A DNA stretch of 64,000 nt from assembly GCF_000719515.1 (NCBI RefSeq), contig NZ_JOGR01000011.1, positions 1 through 64,000 on the forward strand. Reading direction: 5' to 3'. Position 1 is the stretch's first letter. Every line of letters starts with the position of its first letter. The stretch comes from Glycomyces sp. NRRL B-16210. Lineage in GTDB: Bacteria > Actinomycetota > Actinomycetes > Mycobacteriales > Micromonosporaceae. The notes under the pieces are model-generated. The model worked only from the letters and a program-made list of their open reading frames with translations, was not told the origin of the DNA and ran no database searches. This document shows positions 7,623-15,158 of this stretch, piece by piece. Position numbers and translations under genes: made by a program.

Positions 7623-8870
7623 GTGTCCGGTACAACACTCGACGATTACACCGGTCGCTACGCATCCCGGGTCTACGGGATGGCACAGTCGGAGATCCGC
7701 GCACTGTTCTCGGTCGCAGCCCGCCCCGAGGTCGTCTCGCTCGCAGGCGGGAACCCCTACACCGCCGCGCTCCCGATGGACGAGCTCGGCGAGATGTTCA
7801 CCCGCCTGCTCTCCCAGGTCGGCGCCGAGGCGCTCGGCTACTGCCCCGGCCAGGGCAGCGTGGCGCTGCGCGAGGTCCTGTGCGGGGTCCTGGAGCTGTC
7901 GGGCATCCGCGCCTCGGCCGACGACCTCGTGCTGACCACCGGCGCGCAGCAGGGACTCGACCTGCTCGCCCGCACCTTCCTCGACCCCGGCGACATCGTC
8001 CTGGCCGAGGGCCCGACCTACGTCGGCGCGCTCGGCGCCTTCCAGGCCGCGCAGGCCGACGTGCGCCACCTCCCGATGGACGACGACGGGCTCATCCCCG
8101 CGGGACTCGAAGAGGGCCTGGCCGCGCTCGAACGCGAAGGCCGCCAGGCGAAGTTCCTGTACACGATCCCGACCTACCAGAACCCGGCCGGCGTGACGCT
8201 GACCGAGGGCCGCCGCGAGGAGATCCTCGCGATCGCCGAGCGGCACGGCCTGCTCATCATCGAGGACGACCCGTACTCGATGATCAGCTTCGACGGCGCC
8301 CCGCCCGCCCCGCTGCGGGCCCGCGCCGAGCGCGGCGTGATCTACCTCGGCACGGTCTCCAAGATCTTCGCCGCGGGCCTGCGCCTCGGCTGGGTCCTGG
8401 CCCCGCCGGCGGTGCGCGACAAGCTGCTGCTGGCGATCGAGGCGTCCATCCTGTGCCCCTCCGGGCTCGCCCAGGCGGCGACGCTGCGGTTCCTCACCGA
8501 GATGGAGTGGCGCCAGCAGGTGAAGGTCTTCACAACCCTCTACCGGGACCGGCGCGACGCGCTCCTGACGGCCCTGGGCGACTACATGCCCGAGGGCATG
8601 ACGTGGACGGTGCCGGGCGGCGGCCTGTTCATCTGGGCGACCCTCCCCGAGGGGCTCGACTCGAAGGCGATGCTGCCGCGCGCGCTGCAAGAGCGCGTGG
8701 CGTACGTCCCGGGCACCGGTTTCTACGCCGACGGCAACGGCCGCAGGGAGATGCGCTTGAACTTCTCGACTCAGAAGGCGGAGGCGATCCGCGAGGGCGT
8801 GCGCCGCCTCGCGGGCGTCGTCGCCAGCGACATCGAACTGCGCGACACGTTCGCCGGAGGCGGCGCATGA
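7623..8870 (+). CDS. PLP-dependent aminotransferase (class I/II, 2-aminoadipate type)
   Basis: This 415-residue fold-type I PLP enzyme resembles the 2-aminoadipate/aromatic aminotransferases that form the catalytic part of MocR proteins; no wHTH domain is attached. Visible motifs are YCPGQGS near the N-terminus, TTGAQQGLDL, PTYQNPAG, the EDDPYS Asp that contacts the pyridine nitrogen, the PLP-lysine motif GTVSKIFAAGLRLGW and the substrate-carboxylate Arg in MRLNFS. The GTG at 7623 follows an AGGAGGT site; the longer open frame from 7530 lacks one. The stop overlaps the ddl start by 4 bp (ATGA), so the two are co-translated. The substrate is not predictable. Confidence 0.88.
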   Translation: MSGTTLDDYTGRYASRVYGMAQSEIRALFSVAARPEVVSLAGGNPYTAALPMDELGEMFTRLLSQVGAEALGYCPGQGSVALREVLCGVLELSGIRASADDLVLTTGAQQGLDLLARTFLDPGDIVLAEGPTYVGALGAFQAAQADVRHLPMDDDGLIPAGLEEGLAALEREGRQAKFLYTIPTYQNPAGVTLTEGRREEILAIAERHGLLIIEDDPYSMISFDGAPPAPLRARAERGVIYLGTVSKIFAAGLRLGWVLAPPAVRDKLLLAIEASILCPSGLAQAATLRFLTEMEWRQQVKVFTTLYRDRRDALLTALGDYMPEGMTWTVPGGGLFIWATLPEGLDSKAMLPRALQERVAYVPGTGFYADGNGRREMRLNFSTQKAEAIREGVRRLAGVVASDIELRDTFAGGGA

Positions 8871-9832
8871 GGGACGGCGCCGCGGCCGCGGACATCCGGG
8901 TCCTCATCCTCGCCGGGGGCATGTCCTACGAGCACGAGGTGTCCCTGAAGTCGGGCCGCCGCGCCGCGGACGCGCTCCAGCGTCTCGGTTACGCCTGCGA
9001 GGTCCGCGATCTCGACGGTGAGCTGCTGCCCGCGCTCCAGGAGTTCCCGCCCGACGTGGTGCTGCCGCTCGTGCACGGCTCCCCGGGCGAGGACGGCTCG
9101 CTTCAGGCGGTGCTGGAGCTCTCGGACATCCCGATCGTGGGCACCGGTTCGATCGGCGCTCGCCGCGCGTGGAACAAGATCACCGCGAAGGACCTGCTGC
9201 GGTCGGCGGGGATTCCCACCCCGGACTGGACTTCGATGCCGCGCCAGGCGTTCTCGGACTTCGGGGCGCGCAAGCTCCTGGACCGGATCGCCGCGAAGAT
9301 GGGCCTGCCGCTGGTGGTCAAGCCGAACCAGGGCGGTTCGGGCCTGGGCGTGCACGCGGTGCACAAGGAGGACGACTTCCCCTCGGCGATGATGGGCTGC
9401 TTCTCGTACAGCGACGAGGCGCTCATCGAGTCGTTCGTGGAGGGCCGGGACATCGCGGTCGGCGTGGTCGACCTCGGCGACGGGCCGACGGCGCTGCCGC
9501 CGGTCGAGATCGCGCCGCTCCACGGCGACTACGACTACGCGGCCCGCTACAACCCGGGGGCGACCCGCTGGACGGTGCCGGCCAAGCTCGACGAAGCGGC
9601 CGCCGCGCGGGCGGCGGCGCTCGCGGTGGAGGTCCACCGGACGCTCGGCCTGGGCGACATGTCGCGGGTGGACCTCATCGTGGACGACGCGGGCGAGATC
9701 CAGGTCCTGGAGGCGAACGTGGCCCCGGGGACGACCGAGACCTCCCTGTTGCCCATGGCGATCGAGGCCGCGGGCCTCGACTTCGGCGAGGTGCTGGCGA
9801 CCCTGGTCCGCAGGGCCAAGGCCCGGGCCTGA
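8867..9832 (+). CDS. D-alanine-D-alanine ligase family ATP-grasp enzyme
   Basis: The 321-residue ATP-grasp protein has the Ddl N-terminal LAGGMSYEHEVSL motif, the ATP-lysine segments LPLVVKPNQGGSGLGV and EALIESFVEGRDI, and the metal-binding end motif. That last motif reads EANVAPGTTETS rather than the usual EVNTxPGMT. It may form D-Ala-D-Ala for peptidoglycan, but a related dipeptide ligation cannot be excluded, and a canonical ddl may exist elsewhere. It is coupled to the aminotransferase by ATGA. The transcript ends at the parS-bearing palindrome 9858-9907. Confidence 0.82.
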   Translation: MRDGAAAADIRVLILAGGMSYEHEVSLKSGRRAADALQRLGYACEVRDLDGELLPALQEFPPDVVLPLVHGSPGEDGSLQAVLELSDIPIVGTGSIGARRAWNKITAKDLLRSAGIPTPDWTSMPRQAFSDFGARKLLDRIAAKMGLPLVVKPNQGGSGLGVHAVHKEDDFPSAMMGCFSYSDEALIESFVEGRDIAVGVVDLGDGPTALPPVEIAPLHGDYDYAARYNPGATRWTVPAKLDEAAAARAAALAVEVHRTLGLGDMSRVDLIVDDAGEIQVLEANVAPGTTETSLLPMAIEAAGLDFGEVLATLVRRAKARA

Positions 9833-9857
9833 CCGAGCCGAGAACCACGCAACACAA

Positions 9858-9907
9858 ACGACTGAGGGTGCCGATGTTTCACGTGAAACATCGGCACCCT
9901 CAGTCGT
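9858..9907. terminator. 50-bp perfect palindrome with parS at its centre
   Basis: Bases 9858-9882 are the exact reverse complement of 9883-9907. The central 16 bp (9875-9890) are the consensus parS TGTTTCACGTGAAACA. The palindrome sits between the convergent ddl and HIT-like genes, so as RNA it would form a long hairpin suitable as a bidirectional terminator. As DNA it holds a ParB-binding site. Confidence 0.85.
9875..9890. promoter_or_regulatory. parS site 1
   Basis: Perfect 16-bp TGTTTCACGTGAAACA, the ParB loading site used for chromosome segregation. It is the outermost of the left cluster, about 10.6 kb from oriC. Confidence 0.93.
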
Positions 9908-9919
9908 CGCGGTCTTCGG

Positions 9920-10540
9920 TCAGTCGTCGCTGAGCCAGGCCGAGATGTACTCCAGGTTCATCTGCCATTCGTGCTCTTCGACCGGCGGCAGGATCTCGTC
10001 CCACATGGTCATGAACGGCCCGCGCAGTTGCAGGTAGCCGTGCGGTCGGGCCAGGAACCACTGCTGGAGGTGCGCGGTCCCGTCCCCCCAGCGGTTCACG
10101 TGGACCTGCGCGACCGATTCGAGGGACCGGATCGCCCGCTCCAGGCGCACGGTGAGCACGCCGAGTTCGGCCGCGTGCATCGTCGAGAGGTCGCCGAGGT
10201 CGAGGTGCGCCCGCGGCTCCAGGATCACGACCACCGGCAGCCCGCTCGGCGCCGGGGGGCTCTTGAGCCGCCACCGCTCGTTCGACCACAGGTAGGCCGA
10301 GTCGGGCGTGTGGCAGGCCGCGCACTGCTCCTGTCGGTCCCCGCGGCGGGGCGGCTCGGAGGCGACCGGGTCCTGCAACGGCTTGATGCGCAGGTCCCCT
10401 TCGAAGGGGAAGGCGGGCCAATCGACGAATGCGGGAAGCGCCGGCCGCGCGTCGTTCGCGCGCCGGTTCAGGTGATGTCGGCTTGGATTCGTCAGGTCGG
10501 GCTTTGGACTCGGGCCGGGGGTACTCGCTGCTGCCACCAT
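9920..10540 (-). CDS. HIT-fold protein lacking the catalytic histidine triad
   Basis: This protein of about 206 residues aligns by eye with HIT hydrolases. It has a CAACHTPDSAYLW segment where HIT proteins have the zinc-like CxxC, then VVVILEPRAHLDLGDL (the HIT pPRxHxxDL strand), then helices. The strand that should read HLHVHLIPR instead reads HLQQWFLARP, so the nucleophilic His is replaced and catalysis is doubtful. The ATG at 10540 (MVAAAS) is a plausible start; the frame is open to 10687 but without a better site. It is transcribed leftwards into the parS palindrome. Function unknown. Confidence 0.6.
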   Translation of the reverse strand: MVAAASTPGPSPKPDLTNPSRHHLNRRANDARPALPAFVDWPAFPFEGDLRIKPLQDPVASEPPRRGDRQEQCAACHTPDSAYLWSNERWRLKSPPAPSGLPVVVILEPRAHLDLGDLSTMHAAELGVLTVRLERAIRSLESVAQVHVNRWGDGTAHLQQWFLARPHGYLQLRGPFMTMWDEILPPVEEHEWQMNLEYISAWLSDD

Positions 10541-10772
10541 CGAAAAATACCCCATGTGAGCGAGCCTGGAAACCACCGGAATCGACCTTTTGACAGATTT
10601 CACCTGGGTTACGGAGACCTCTCCTCGCCACACCTCCGACATTGGACGGCGCATAGGCCGCGAACCAGGCGAATCGTTACCGGACAAGAGGTTTGCGTGC
10701 TCTTAGTGACATGCGCCCATATGGCGGGAAGCCCCTGTCGGCAGGGGCCGTCGGTAGGGCAAGCTGGAAGGC

Positions 10773-11348
10773 GTGCAAGCAACAGTGACTGACAGTTCCA
10801 CGCCGGAGGCGACGCCCGCTACGGGCGAGGCGATCGCCGTCCTGATGGACCCACCGGTCACCGCCGCGCTCGTTGACGAACTCAGCCACCTCTGGGTGAG
10901 AGTGACGAACGCCGGCGGTTCCGTCGGGTTCGTCCCGCCGGTCGACATCGAAGAGGTTCGCCCTCACACCGTTTCCATTCTCGCGCGAGTGATCGACCAG
11001 ACTGACACGCTGGTCGCTCTAAAGGAAGGAGCCGCCATTGTCGCTTGGTGTGTTCTCACATCAAACGACAGCCCGCCGCGGCAGGGCTGGCGGACCATGC
11101 GCCACGTCCAGGTCGACCCCGCCAGGCAAGGCGGCGGTCTCGGCGGCAAGCTCCTGGCGGCAGTCGATCAGGTCGCTCGCGAAGAGCTGAAGCTCGAGGC
11201 GCTGAGCCTCAAGGTTCGCTCGGGCACGGGCGCCGACGCCTTCTATCGGCGACACGGATTCACTGAGGTCGGCCGTCTGCCGCGCGCGGTGCGCATGGCG
11301 GACAACGACTACCGGGACGACATCATCATGTGGCGCGAGCTCTCCTAG
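10773..11348 (+). CDS. GNAT-family N-acetyltransferase
   Basis: The 191-residue acetyltransferase has the acetyl-CoA loop VDPARQGGGLGGKLLAAV near residue 115 and the C-terminal motif GADAFYRRHGFTEVGR. The GTG at 10773 is the first start in the frame. It resembles small-molecule or antibiotic-type GNATs (a polar first helix, MWREL end), but the substrate is unknown. It is divergent from the HIT-like gene and convergent with parB. The gap to parB (11349-11816) holds a parS palindrome and repeat copy B. Confidence 0.82.
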   Translation: MQATVTDSSTPEATPATGEAIAVLMDPPVTAALVDELSHLWVRVTNAGGSVGFVPPVDIEEVRPHTVSILARVIDQTDTLVALKEGAAIVAWCVLTSNDSPPRQGWRTMRHVQVDPARQGGGLGGKLLAAVDQVAREELKLEALSLKVRSGTGADAFYRRHGFTEVGRLPRAVRMADNDYRDDIIMWRELS

Positions 11349-11415
11349 CGGACCGCTCGGCTCGCCCGCGAGGGCGGGCCGCCACGACACCTGAAGATCT
11401 GTAGGCCTGACAAAG

Positions 11416-11463
11416 CAAAGCAGCGGGGCGATGTTTCACGTGAAACATCGCCCCGCTGCTTTG
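11416..11463. terminator. 48-bp perfect palindrome with parS at its centre
   Basis: Bases 11416-11439 are the exact reverse complement of 11440-11463, again centred on parS (11432-11447). The outer arms differ in sequence from the palindrome at 9858, so the two were not simply copied from each other. It lies between a rightward acetyltransferase and leftward parB and could terminate both. Confidence 0.85.
11432..11447. promoter_or_regulatory. parS site 2
   Basis: Perfect TGTTTCACGTGAAACA at the centre of the palindrome downstream of parB. Confidence 0.93.
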
Positions 11464-11510
11464 TCATTTCGGCGCTTGATTCACTCGTTCGAGTGAGGCC
11501 TGAGGCCCGG

Positions 11511-11588
11511 TTTCTGTCGTACCCCCGCGCTACTTTTAAGCCAAGGGGTCCCCCGGGGGGACAAATCGGGAATATCCGCTTTCATGTT
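11511..11588 (+). repeat. Dispersed repeat, copy B
   Basis: Partner of 6478-6555. In the shared frame, copy B changes L to F, T to P and I to V relative to copy A, and the other differences are synonymous (TTC/TTT, TTG/CTG, ACG/ACT, AAA/AAG, GGC/GGG, CAC/CAT). Sequence similarity stops abruptly after this segment. Confidence 0.75.
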
Positions 11589-11816
11589 CGGTGGAGCATT
11601 GGGTCGAGGCTCGGGTTTCGTTGGGGCGCAAGGGTTTTCGAGGGTGCCGTTAGGTGGGCCTCGGTTCGCGTCTTGTTGTCGGTCGTGGTGGTTGGGATCT
11701 TGGCCGAAGGGTCGACCTTGTGGGGTGCCGAGGCCTCGTGGGCGGCGTTCGGCCGACGGGCGTTCGGCCGCCTGGGCGGTCGCTGCGACTATCGCGGGCG
11801 CGGTGGCCGGTCCGGG
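11589..11816. other. G/T-biased intergenic stretch beside parB
   Basis: These 228 bp are conspicuously rich in G and T on the + strand, unlike the surrounding coding DNA. I see no supported gene, hairpin or repeat. It lies just beyond the parB stop. Confidence 0.5.
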
Positions 11817-12899
11817 CTAGTCGATGCCGATCTGCTCGACTATGCGGTCGAGGTCGGCCAGCGAGCCGAACTCGATCACGATCTTTCCCTTCTTGCGACC
11901 CCACGAGATCGACACCTGCGTCTCGAAGTGGTCCGACAGCCGCTCCTTCAACTCCTCCAGGCCCGGCGCCTTGATCCGGTCCTTCGGGGCCCGCGAGGAC
12001 GATCCGCGGGGCTCGTCGAGCTCCGGCTTCTCCTCCAGGCGGTTCGCCGTCACCAACTCCTCGGTGCTCCGCACCGACAGGCCCTCGCTGATGATCCGCT
12101 CGGCGATGTGCTCCTGGGTGTCAGAGCTGTCGAGCCCGAGGAGCGCGCGGGCGTGGCCCGCCGTCAGCACGCCGGCGGCCACCTTCGTCTGCACCGTCGG
12201 CGGCAGGCTCAAGAGCCGGATCGTGTTCGAGATCTGCGGGCGGCTGCGGCCGATCTTCTTGGCCAGCTCCTCCTGCGTCACGTTGAACTCTTCGAGCAGT
12301 TGCTGATAGGCCGCGCCCTCTTCGAGCGGGTTCAGCTGCACGCGGTGAATGTTCTCCAGGAGCGCCTCCCGGAGCAGCTCCTCGTCGGCCGTACGGCGCA
12401 CGATCGCCGGGACGCTCTCCCAGCCGAGCGCCGTGGCGGCCCGGAGCCGCCGCTCTCCCATCACGAGTTCGAAGCGGGCGCCGTCCTCGCGCGGCTCCTC
12501 GACGCTGCGCTCGCGCACCGCGATCGGCTGGAGCATCCCGACCTCCGTAAGAGAGGTCTGGAGTTCGAGCAGATGGTCGTCGTCGAAGATCTGGCGCGGC
12601 TGCTTCGGGTTCGTGCCGATGTCGCCGATCGGGATCAGCTGGAAGCTCGCCCCGGGCACCGGCACGAGTTCCGGGCCGGTCGATGTTTCACGTGAAACCT
12701 CCGCCACCGCGACCGCCGATGTTTCACGTGAAACATCGCGCTCGACCGGAGCCTTCTGGCGCGGGGCCGCCGCCTTGACCGCGGAGGGGGCGGGGGTCTC
12801 CTCACCCTCGTCCTCATCCGTGGTCGTGGTCTCGGCCAGACCGGTCGGGATGAGCGCGCCCAGTCCGCGACCGAGGCCTCCACGTTTCGCCGCCGCCAT
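11817..12899 (-). CDS. parB: Chromosome-partitioning protein ParB
   Basis: This 360-residue ParB begins with the typical MAAAKRGGLGRGLGALIP. It has the ParB/Srx-like CTP-binding domain with PRQIFDD and GERRLRAATALGW, then the helix-turn-helix region (NVTQEELAKKIGRSRPQISN) that reads parS, and a C-terminal dimerisation segment. It loads at parS and spreads as a CTP-dependent clamp to organise the origin region. The gene itself contains two parS sites (12684 and 12720), both encoding VSRET within the N-terminal linker. The ATG at 12899 lies 3 bp after the parA stop, so parAB is one operon. Confidence 0.97.
   Translation of the reverse strand: MAAAKRGGLGRGLGALIPTGLAETTTTDEDEGEETPAPSAVKAAAPRQKAPVERDVSRETSAVAVAEVSRETSTGPELVPVPGASFQLIPIGDIGTNPKQPRQIFDDDHLLELQTSLTEVGMLQPIAVRERSVEEPREDGARFELVMGERRLRAATALGWESVPAIVRRTADEELLREALLENIHRVQLNPLEEGAAYQQLLEEFNVTQEELAKKIGRSRPQISNTIRLLSLPPTVQTKVAAGVLTAGHARALLGLDSSDTQEHIAERIISEGLSVRSTEELVTANRLEEKPELDEPRGSSSRAPKDRIKAPGLEELKERLSDHFETQVSISWGRKKGKIVIEFGSLADLDRIVEQIGID
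12684..12699. promoter_or_regulatory. parS site 3 (15 of 16 bases)
   Basis: TGTTTCACGTGAAACC, one mismatch at the last base, inside parB. It encodes VSRET in ParB's own linker and is spaced 36 bp from the next site. Confidence 0.8.
12720..12735. promoter_or_regulatory. parS site 4
   Basis: Perfect TGTTTCACGTGAAACA inside the parB coding sequence, encoding VSRET. It forms a close pair with the site at 12684. Confidence 0.93.
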
Positions 12900-12902
12900 C
12901 GA

Positions 12903-14222
12903 CTAGTTCCCGCCCTTCTGGTTCTTGCCGCGTCGCGGTGAGAGCTTCGCGCCGCGAAGCGCGATCTCCTCGGCCGCTTCGAAATAACTCGTCGCACCCC
13001 GCGAACCGGGGTCGTACGTCATGATCGACTGCCCGTAGCCGGGAGCCTCGGAGACGCGGACGCTGCGCGGGACCACCGCGTCGAGCACGATCTCGCTGAA
13101 GTGCCCGCGCACCTCCTGCTCGACCTGGTCGGCCAGCTTGGTCCGCTTGTCGTACATCGTCAGCAGGATGGTCGAGACCCGCAGGCGCGAGTTCAGGTGC
13201 GCCTTGATCAGCTCGATGTTCCGCAGCAGCTGCCCCAGCCCTTCGAGCGCGTAGTACTCGCACTGGATCGGGATCAGCACCTCCTCGGCGGCCACGAGGG
13301 CGTTCACGGTGAGCAGACCGAGCGAGGGCGGGCAGTCGATGAGGATGTAGTCGAGCTCGCCGCTGAAGGTGTCGATGCTCTTCTGGAGCCGCGCCTCGCG
13401 GGCGACCACGTTGACGAGTTCGACCTCCGCGCCGGCCAGATCGATCGTCGCCGGGATGCAGTAGAGCGAGGGAATGCCGTCCACCTTCGTGGCGATCTCG
13501 TCGAGCGACATGCCCTCCACGACGGCCTCGTACACGCTCGGCGTGCCGGCGCCGTGCTCGACGCCCAGACCGGTCGAGGCGTTCCCCTGCGGGTCGAGGT
13601 CGATGACCATCACCCGGTTCCCGTGGAGCGCCAACGCCACCGCGAGATTCACGGTGCTGGTGGTCTTGCCGACCCCGCCCTTCTGGTTGGCGACGGCGAT
13701 GACCCTGCGCCGCGGCGGGCGCGGCATGGTGACCGACCCGGAGGGATTGAGCACCCGCACCGCCCGCTGCGCCTCGCGCGCCAGCGGCAGGTCGTCGTCG
13801 AGCGGCTCCGGTTGCTGCGGCACCGAACCGGTCTTCTCGCTCGGCTGCTTCGCCGATCCCGCCTTCGTGGCGTCCGGCGCCAGATGCCGCCCGGACCTAC
13901 CTCGCTGCGATGTGGATCTCGCCATGCCGCCCCGTTCCCCGCCGTTGTCCGATCGTCCCTCGGGCAGCCGGCTCGGCGCGTCCGCGCTCGCACCCGACTC
14001 CCTCGCAACCGATTCTGGCCCAACCTGAGCAGTGCCCGGGGCTGCGCCACCCGGCGCCGGGGAAGTTTCTCGATAACGGTGCCGCCGGGCAGGGGGCGCC
14101 TCCTCGCTCACCGCGGCGTCGAGGAGATTCCTGATGCGCCGTTCGGCAGGGGTATCGCCGCCAAGGGAGTTCGAGTGTTCACGATCTTCGGAGGGAAGGG
14201 GGTCGCGCACGTTCACCGCCAC
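12903..14222 (-). CDS. parA: Chromosome-partitioning ATPase ParA
   Basis: This is a ParA/Soj ATPase of 439 residues, the DNA-binding Walker protein that moves ParB-parS complexes. The deviant Walker A is KGGVGKTT at residues 181-188, followed by DLDPQGNAS and DYILIDCPPSLGLL. The catalytic part is ordinary. The first 170 residues are a low-complexity Arg/Ser/Pro/Glu-rich extension, as in several actinobacterial ParA proteins. The GTG at 14222 is taken as start; a later start inside the extension is possible. A parS site lies 16 bp upstream (14238-14253), so ParB could influence parAB expression. Confidence 0.95.
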   Translation of the reverse strand: MAVNVRDPLPSEDREHSNSLGGDTPAERRIRNLLDAAVSEEAPPARRHRYRETSPAPGGAAPGTAQVGPESVARESGASADAPSRLPEGRSDNGGERGGMARSTSQRGRSGRHLAPDATKAGSAKQPSEKTGSVPQQPEPLDDDLPLAREAQRAVRVLNPSGSVTMPRPPRRRVIAVANQKGGVGKTTSTVNLAVALALHGNRVMVIDLDPQGNASTGLGVEHGAGTPSVYEAVVEGMSLDEIATKVDGIPSLYCIPATIDLAGAEVELVNVVAREARLQKSIDTFSGELDYILIDCPPSLGLLTVNALVAAEEVLIPIQCEYYALEGLGQLLRNIELIKAHLNSRLRVSTILLTMYDKRTKLADQVEQEVRGHFSEIVLDAVVPRSVRVSEAPGYGQSIMTYDPGSRGATSYFEAAEEIALRGAKLSPRRGKNQKGGN

Positions 14223-14237
14223 AGACTACGGGCCGAA

Positions 14238-14253
14238 TGTTTCACGTGAAACA
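14238..14253. promoter_or_regulatory. parS site 5, upstream of parA
   Basis: Perfect TGTTTCACGTGAAACA in the rsmG-parA intergenic gap, 16 bp before the parA GTG. Its position suggests possible autoregulation as well as segregation. Confidence 0.93.
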
Positions 14254-14322
14254 TCGCCCTGCTCGGAGAAGCTTACGAGCCTTACACTATCCGACCCCCG
14301 CGCAGTCCGCCGAATGCAAAGT

Positions 14323-14347
14323 GCCGCGATGAGGTCCTCATCGCGGC
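14323..14347 (-). terminator. Hairpin downstream of rsmG
   Basis: A near-perfect dyad (GCCGCGATGAGG with CCTCATCGCGGC around one central base) is followed on the minus strand by CACTTTG. It lies 60 bp past the rsmG stop and before parA, a plausible terminator separating the two. Confidence 0.6.
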
Positions 14348-14406
14348 TCTGCTTGGGGTACAAGGCTATTCGTCTATGAACTTCCGATTGCTGTTGGGAG
14401 GCTTGG

Positions 14407-15090
14407 TCAGTGGATGCGCTCGACCTTGACCACCGTTGCGGGAACGGTGAACACGGGGTCGACGAGTTTCGACTCGCCGCAGACCAGGATCTCGGCCTTG
14501 CCGCCGCCGGCCCACTTGAGGAAGTCCTTGTCCCGCTTGACCTCTTCGGCGGCGCTCTGACCCTTGATCGCCAGCATCGCCCCGCCCAGGCGCGCCAGCG
14601 GCAGGCACCAGCCCGCGAGCTTGCCCAGCGGCGCCACCGCCCGCGAGACCACCACGTCGGCCTGCCCCTGCGGGTCGACCTCCTCGGCGCGCGACCGCAG
14701 CACCTCCACGTTCGGGATGCCGAGGGCCTCGATCACCTCGTTGAGGAAGTCCACCCGCCGCTGCATGGGCTCCACGAGGGTCACCCAGAGGTCGGGGCGG
14801 GCGATCGCCAGCGGGATGCCCGGCAGTCCCCCGCCGGAGCCGACGTCGAGCACGTCGGCCTTCTCGGGGATGAGCTCCTCGACCACGGCGCTGGAGAGCA
14901 CGTGCCGCCCCCACAGCCGCGGCACCTCGCGCGGCCCGATGAGGCCGCGCTCGATGCCGATGGTCGAGAGCAGTCCGACATAGCCCTCGGCCAGGTCGAT
15001 GCGCTCCGCTTCGGTTCCGAACACAGAGGCCAATGTTTCACGTGAAACATTGGCCTCGGCGGTGTCAGAGCTCTGGGGCTCTTCAGTCAC
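14407..15090 (-). CDS. rsmG: 16S rRNA (guanine-527 N7)-methyltransferase RsmG
   Basis: The 227-residue SAM-dependent methyltransferase (GidB) modifies G527 of 16S rRNA; loss of it gives low-level streptomycin resistance in many bacteria. The SAM motif DVGSGGGLPGIPLA, the DLWVTLVEP strand and the VVVSRAVAPLGKLAGWC motif are all present. I chose GTG at 15090 because GGAGTGG sits 7 bases upstream; the open frame to 15252 overlaps jag. A parS site (15034-15049) lies inside the first codons and encodes VSRET in the variable N-terminus. Confidence 0.94.
   Translation of the reverse strand: MTEEPQSSDTAEANVSRETLASVFGTEAERIDLAEGYVGLLSTIGIERGLIGPREVPRLWGRHVLSSAVVEELIPEKADVLDVGSGGGLPGIPLAIARPDLWVTLVEPMQRRVDFLNEVIEALGIPNVEVLRSRAEEVDPQGQADVVVSRAVAPLGKLAGWCLPLARLGGAMLAIKGQSAAEEVKRDKDFLKWAGGGKAEILVCGESKLVDPVFTVPATVVKVERIH
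15034..15049. promoter_or_regulatory. parS site 6, inside rsmG and a 32-bp palindrome
   Basis: Perfect TGTTTCACGTGAAACA. It is extended by GAGGCCAA on one side and TTGGCCTC on the other to a 32-bp perfect palindrome (15026-15057), all within rsmG codons. Confidence 0.93.
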
Positions 15091-15158
15091 GTACCACTCC
15101 GTCTTGCATCGCTCTTCGGACTTGCGGAAGCGCTGCGCCTCCGCTCGGGCCTGTGGAG

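Noticed and set aside
7484..8866. N-terminal extension of ddl through the aminotransferase
   Set aside because: The frame before 8867 is Arg-rich shadow sequence; the ATGA overlap marks the true start.
11493..12695. Long + strand ORF beginning near repeat copy B and running through parB antisense
   Set aside because: Past 11588 it is unrelated to copy A and becomes parB antisense. Only the shared 26-codon segment is of interest.
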